A stretch of 56,685 bases of DNA, taken from assembly GCA_964537685.1 (NCBI GenBank), contig CAZICM010000061.1, positions 1 to 56,685 of the forward strand. Direction: 5' to 3'. Both the position numbers and the translations under genes were made by a program. Positions 54,235 to 56,685 of the stretch are shown here, piece by piece. The notes beneath the pieces were generated by a model. It was given only the letters and a program-made list of their open reading frames with translations. It was not told the DNA's origin and did not search any database. This DNA is from CAZICM01 sp964537685. Lineage in GTDB: Bacteria; Myxococcota_A; Polyangia; Polyangiales; Polyangiaceae. Positions within the stretch are counted from its first letter, which is position 1. Each line of letters starts with the position of its first letter.

Positions 54235-56202
54235 ATGCATTGCAAATCAATCGGTTTCTCATCCAATTTAGCGATTTATCTTCTGCCAGCGGCCTTGTTG
54301 AGCATCGCCGCTTTTGGAGCTGCGGGATGCGCATCTCAGCCTCCGGCGCATACCACGTTTATCGTTGGAATAATTCCACCTCCTGGATTTATAGCTCCGC
54401 CGCCCCCCTCGCCTCCTTCAGGTGCGCTCTTGATATTGCCTCAAAGCGGCGCGGCTCCGGCTCCATGGTTTGAAGCGCCCGCCCCAGGAACCTTAAAATA
54501 CCGCCCGCTCGGCGATAGCGATGATATGGCTTATGGCCAATCGCTTGGAATTGTAAAAACAGAAGCGGGTTATTTTACCGTAATGCCTGGAGCGGGAATC
54601 AGCGGCCCATTGCAGGTTCCGCAAAACACGCGCGAGGTGCTGGTGGCGGGCGAGCGCGACTCTATTTTCGCCATCAGCGAAGACGGCACGGTGCACAGGG
54701 CCGCAAATAGCCAAAGTGCTTTAAAACCAGGGGGTTTTGTGCGCGAAGGCCAAGTGCCCGGAGCCATTCTATGGGATGCATCGGGCACATGGATTGCCGC
54801 CGCCAAAGACAGCGAAGTATTTATATCCACCGATGCTGGCAAGACATTTCAAAGCTCAACCCCCGCCCCTGGAAAGAAAATCGGTAGCCTATTTGTCCGT
54901 TATGATGGAATTGTTGCCGCGGTCGCGGAGGCTCCGGCGAGTCCCAAGGGCAAAACCGAACGCAAAATATTTTTATCGAGAAACGAAGGCAAATCATGGC
55001 AACCCTCGGCCTTTCAGCCCCAGCATCTCGAACGGCGCGGAGGGCTCATTTGGAACGGTCATAGCGAATGCCCCGCAACCCTCAGCCTCGATGGCCGCAC
55101 ATGGAGCGCCGACAAGAGCATCCCCGGCATTCTTTCCGACCGGGATTCGTATTCGGATGCCTTATTTCACAATACTTATTTTATTGCCGAGCCGGTTCCT
55201 CACTATCTAAACAGCCAAAGCCCTGCGCCGCCTCCCGCTCCAAAACCCGCCGAAGCGCTGAAAGGGCTTGAAAAAGCCTGCCCCAAAGAGGGCAAAGACA
55301 TCGAGGGCAGGGGAGGTCTTGGCCTATTGGGAGGTCTTTCGGGCCAAGGTTTTGAACAATGCAAAGGCGCAATGTGCTTAATGGGCAGCTATGGCGAAGA
55401 CACACCGGCCACCCGGACCGGAATCGAATTCTTTTCCAATGGCACCTGCGATGAAACAGGCGTTTCTCCAGACGGTTTATGCCGCGCGGGCGTGCGCCTT
55501 CATCAGCGGCCCACCATGGCCGTTGTCGATCGCGTGGACGGCAAAGTCTTGGCCGCATCCCTTCCCGATGCCTGCGACAGTCCCCACAGCGTCGAGAATT
55601 TAGGCGGCATTGGGCTTGTTTTATGCTGGGTGGGCGCTAACGCCACAAGCGTATTCACCGGCGACAAAAACGGCGCATTCGCGGCCGAAGGCATATTGCC
55701 CATTGCGCCTGATTCGCTTTCATTATCGATGATTTATAAAGATGGAACGATTGTATTGCAGCATAACCCGGTGGATGACATGTGGCAGCGGCAAGAACCA
55801 AAGCCTTCGCCTCAAGCCATACTCCGGGGATTTGTGAGGGCACCGCGGCCCTTGGGAGACCGGAGCGCATGGCGGGAATTGAGGGTGCCCGGCGGGCTTG
55901 CGATACGGCCTTATGAAAATGGCCAAGCGCTCGTGGCTATCGATCAAAGCGGAGCTCAGGGCAACCGCATGAGCCTATACCTCGATCGAATTGGCGCGGC
56001 CCCCTTGCCCTTGCTTGCCAATATGGATGTCCAGCAAAATCTATTGGATTTACAAATATCGGGTCAATACATTCGAATTCAAGCCCATCCCTCTTTAAAC
56101 CAGCACGGCCTGTACAAACTTCCGTCCAAGGAAAGGGAAAGCCAACAAGGCGCGTGGCACCTGCTTTCACAAGATGGAAGGCTCATTCCGGAATCGAATT
56201 GA
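54235..56202 (+). CDS. Lipoprotein with BNR/propeller-like repeats
   Basis: The 655-residue lipoprotein (lipobox AAGC, Cys32) starts 12 bases after the DUF2169 stop, so it is likely in the same operon. Residues 40-75 are Pro-rich. The body has Asp-box-like units typical of sialidase/BNR propellers: FAISEDGTVHRAANSQ, FISTDAGKTFQSSTP and FLSRNEGKSWQPSAF. A small Cys-rich patch follows around 355-410. No catalytic motif is seen. Position next to vgrG and DUF2169 raises two options: a secreted cargo, which is unlikely with a lipobox, or an envelope protein that protects against or assists the effector. Function is unknown. Confidence 0.75.
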   Translation: MHCKSIGFSSNLAIYLLPAALLSIAAFGAAGCASQPPAHTTFIVGIIPPPGFIAPPPPSPPSGALLILPQSGAAPAPWFEAPAPGTLKYRPLGDSDDMAYGQSLGIVKTEAGYFTVMPGAGISGPLQVPQNTREVLVAGERDSIFAISEDGTVHRAANSQSALKPGGFVREGQVPGAILWDASGTWIAAAKDSEVFISTDAGKTFQSSTPAPGKKIGSLFVRYDGIVAAVAEAPASPKGKTERKIFLSRNEGKSWQPSAFQPQHLERRGGLIWNGHSECPATLSLDGRTWSADKSIPGILSDRDSYSDALFHNTYFIAEPVPHYLNSQSPAPPPAPKPAEALKGLEKACPKEGKDIEGRGGLGLLGGLSGQGFEQCKGAMCLMGSYGEDTPATRTGIEFFSNGTCDETGVSPDGLCRAGVRLHQRPTMAVVDRVDGKVLAASLPDACDSPHSVENLGGIGLVLCWVGANATSVFTGDKNGAFAAEGILPIAPDSLSLSMIYKDGTIVLQHNPVDDMWQRQEPKPSPQAILRGFVRAPRPLGDRSAWRELRVPGGLAIRPYENGQALVAIDQSGAQGNRMSLYLDRIGAAPLPLLANMDVQQNLLDLQISGQYIRIQAHPSLNQHGLYKLPSKERESQQGAWHLLSQDGRLIPESN

Positions 56203-56239
56203 AAAACTCGCCCAAGCCGCATACTTTTCATTTCCGTCC

Positions 56240-56685
56240 ATGCACAAGAACGATATCGAAGCCCTATTTCGCGCTCACAACCAAAATGCGCGGGCCGTTG
56301 CTTTTCTCCACATTCTTCGCCAGAACGCGCTCGATCCCGATGACTGCACCTTTCTTTTCGCGCATATCCGCGATCTGGAAAGCGTCGATCTGATCCGATT
56401 TTATTCACGGTGCCCGCAGGAACTTAAAACGGGCATCTTCGATGAATTGGCGCGCCGGGCTCAAAGCGATCCTCAAGGCTTTCAATATGAGCTGCTCGAT
56501 CCATTGCGAAGTACGATGAATGAAAGAGAATGGGTTGAGCTCTCGGATCGGCTCAATGGCAAAGTGCCTCCCGATTTGTGGGAACGCATTCTAAAGCGAA
56601 CCCACACAAGCGATGATGAGGCGCCGCTGAGCCAACACAATTTCTTATTGAATAATTCCGAAGAAGTGGCCAGCCTATCCGTATC
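56240..56685 (+). CDS. Hypothetical protein, 3' end cut by window edge
   Basis: An open frame from ATG 56240 continues to the window end, at least 148 residues. It begins MHKNDIEALFRAHNQNAR and is predicted all-helical, with repeated amphipathic helices (AVAFLHILRQNALDPDD, TGIFDELARRAQSDPQG). ATG 56174 in the same frame would add 22 residues and overlap the lipoprotein gene by 29 bases; neither start has a ribosome site. No family is recognised. It is the fourth gene of the vgrG cluster, a position where effector or immunity genes often lie, but nothing in the visible part shows toxin or immunity features. Confidence 0.6.
   Translation, partial: MHKNDIEALFRAHNQNARAVAFLHILRQNALDPDDCTFLFAHIRDLESVDLIRFYSRCPQELKTGIFDELARRAQSDPQGFQYELLDPLRSTMNEREWVELSDRLNGKVPPDLWERILKRTHTSDDEAPLSQHNFLLNNSEEVASLSV

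Overview
The window looks like chromosomal DNA of a myxobacterium (phylum Myxococcota, most likely the Polyangia). The evidence is its protein style: exported proteins with Ser-rich then Gly-rich linkers, MYXO-CTERM-like tails, kelch and thrombospondin type-3 repeats, choice-of-anchor and fibro-slime domains, a kinase with an HRDVSPQN catalytic loop, a DUF4132 protein and a VgrG/DUF2169 pair. The DNA is moderately G+C rich and densely coding. I see no rRNA, tRNA, CRISPR array, prophage or insertion sequence. The only gap over 300 bases is 37430-37792. Both ends cut through genes.

Layout. 1-2330: a truncated unknown gene, a small unknown protein, a Uma2-family endonuclease, and a redoxin gene whose catalytic cysteine codon is an in-frame TGA followed by a perfect hairpin, i.e. 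a probable selenoprotein. 2391-13627: an envelope block with a kelch/Cys-rich protein, a Cys-rich lipoprotein, a 1293-residue type-3-repeat protein, an OmpA-family protein with the same repeats, and a probable outer-membrane barrel. 13820-26231: six co-directional genes, namely a kinase/cyclase-like/AAA/TPR fusion, a patatin overlapping it by 4 bases, a second membrane kinase, a TPR membrane protein, a lipoprotein with three DsbA domains, and a cytochrome c/copper monooxygenase fusion. 26234-37429: lipoproteins, a SIMPL protein, a methyltransferase, a DUF4132 protein, an AsmA-like membrane protein, a barrel-like protein and a choice-of-anchor protein. 37793-45574: a 2593-residue TPR protein. 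45660-50989: a fibro-slime lipoprotein, a prolyl oligopeptidase, thymidine kinase and a gluzincin-like lipoprotein. 51071-end: a short VgrG, a DUF2169 protein, a propeller-like lipoprotein and a truncated unknown gene, which looks like a type VI secretion cargo module.

Themes. About a dozen of roughly 32 genes encode lipoproteins, and several exported proteins are very cysteine-rich. The three-headed DsbA, the Sec redoxin and the copper/heme enzyme suggest an active extracytoplasmic redox environment, although a direct link is inference. At least eight genes lack a Shine-Dalgarno sequence but have a TAnnnT hexamer (TAGAGT, TAGATA, TACAAT and similar) 6-10 bases before the start codon, which suggests leaderless transcription. 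The strongest single observation is the selenoprotein at 1728-2330.
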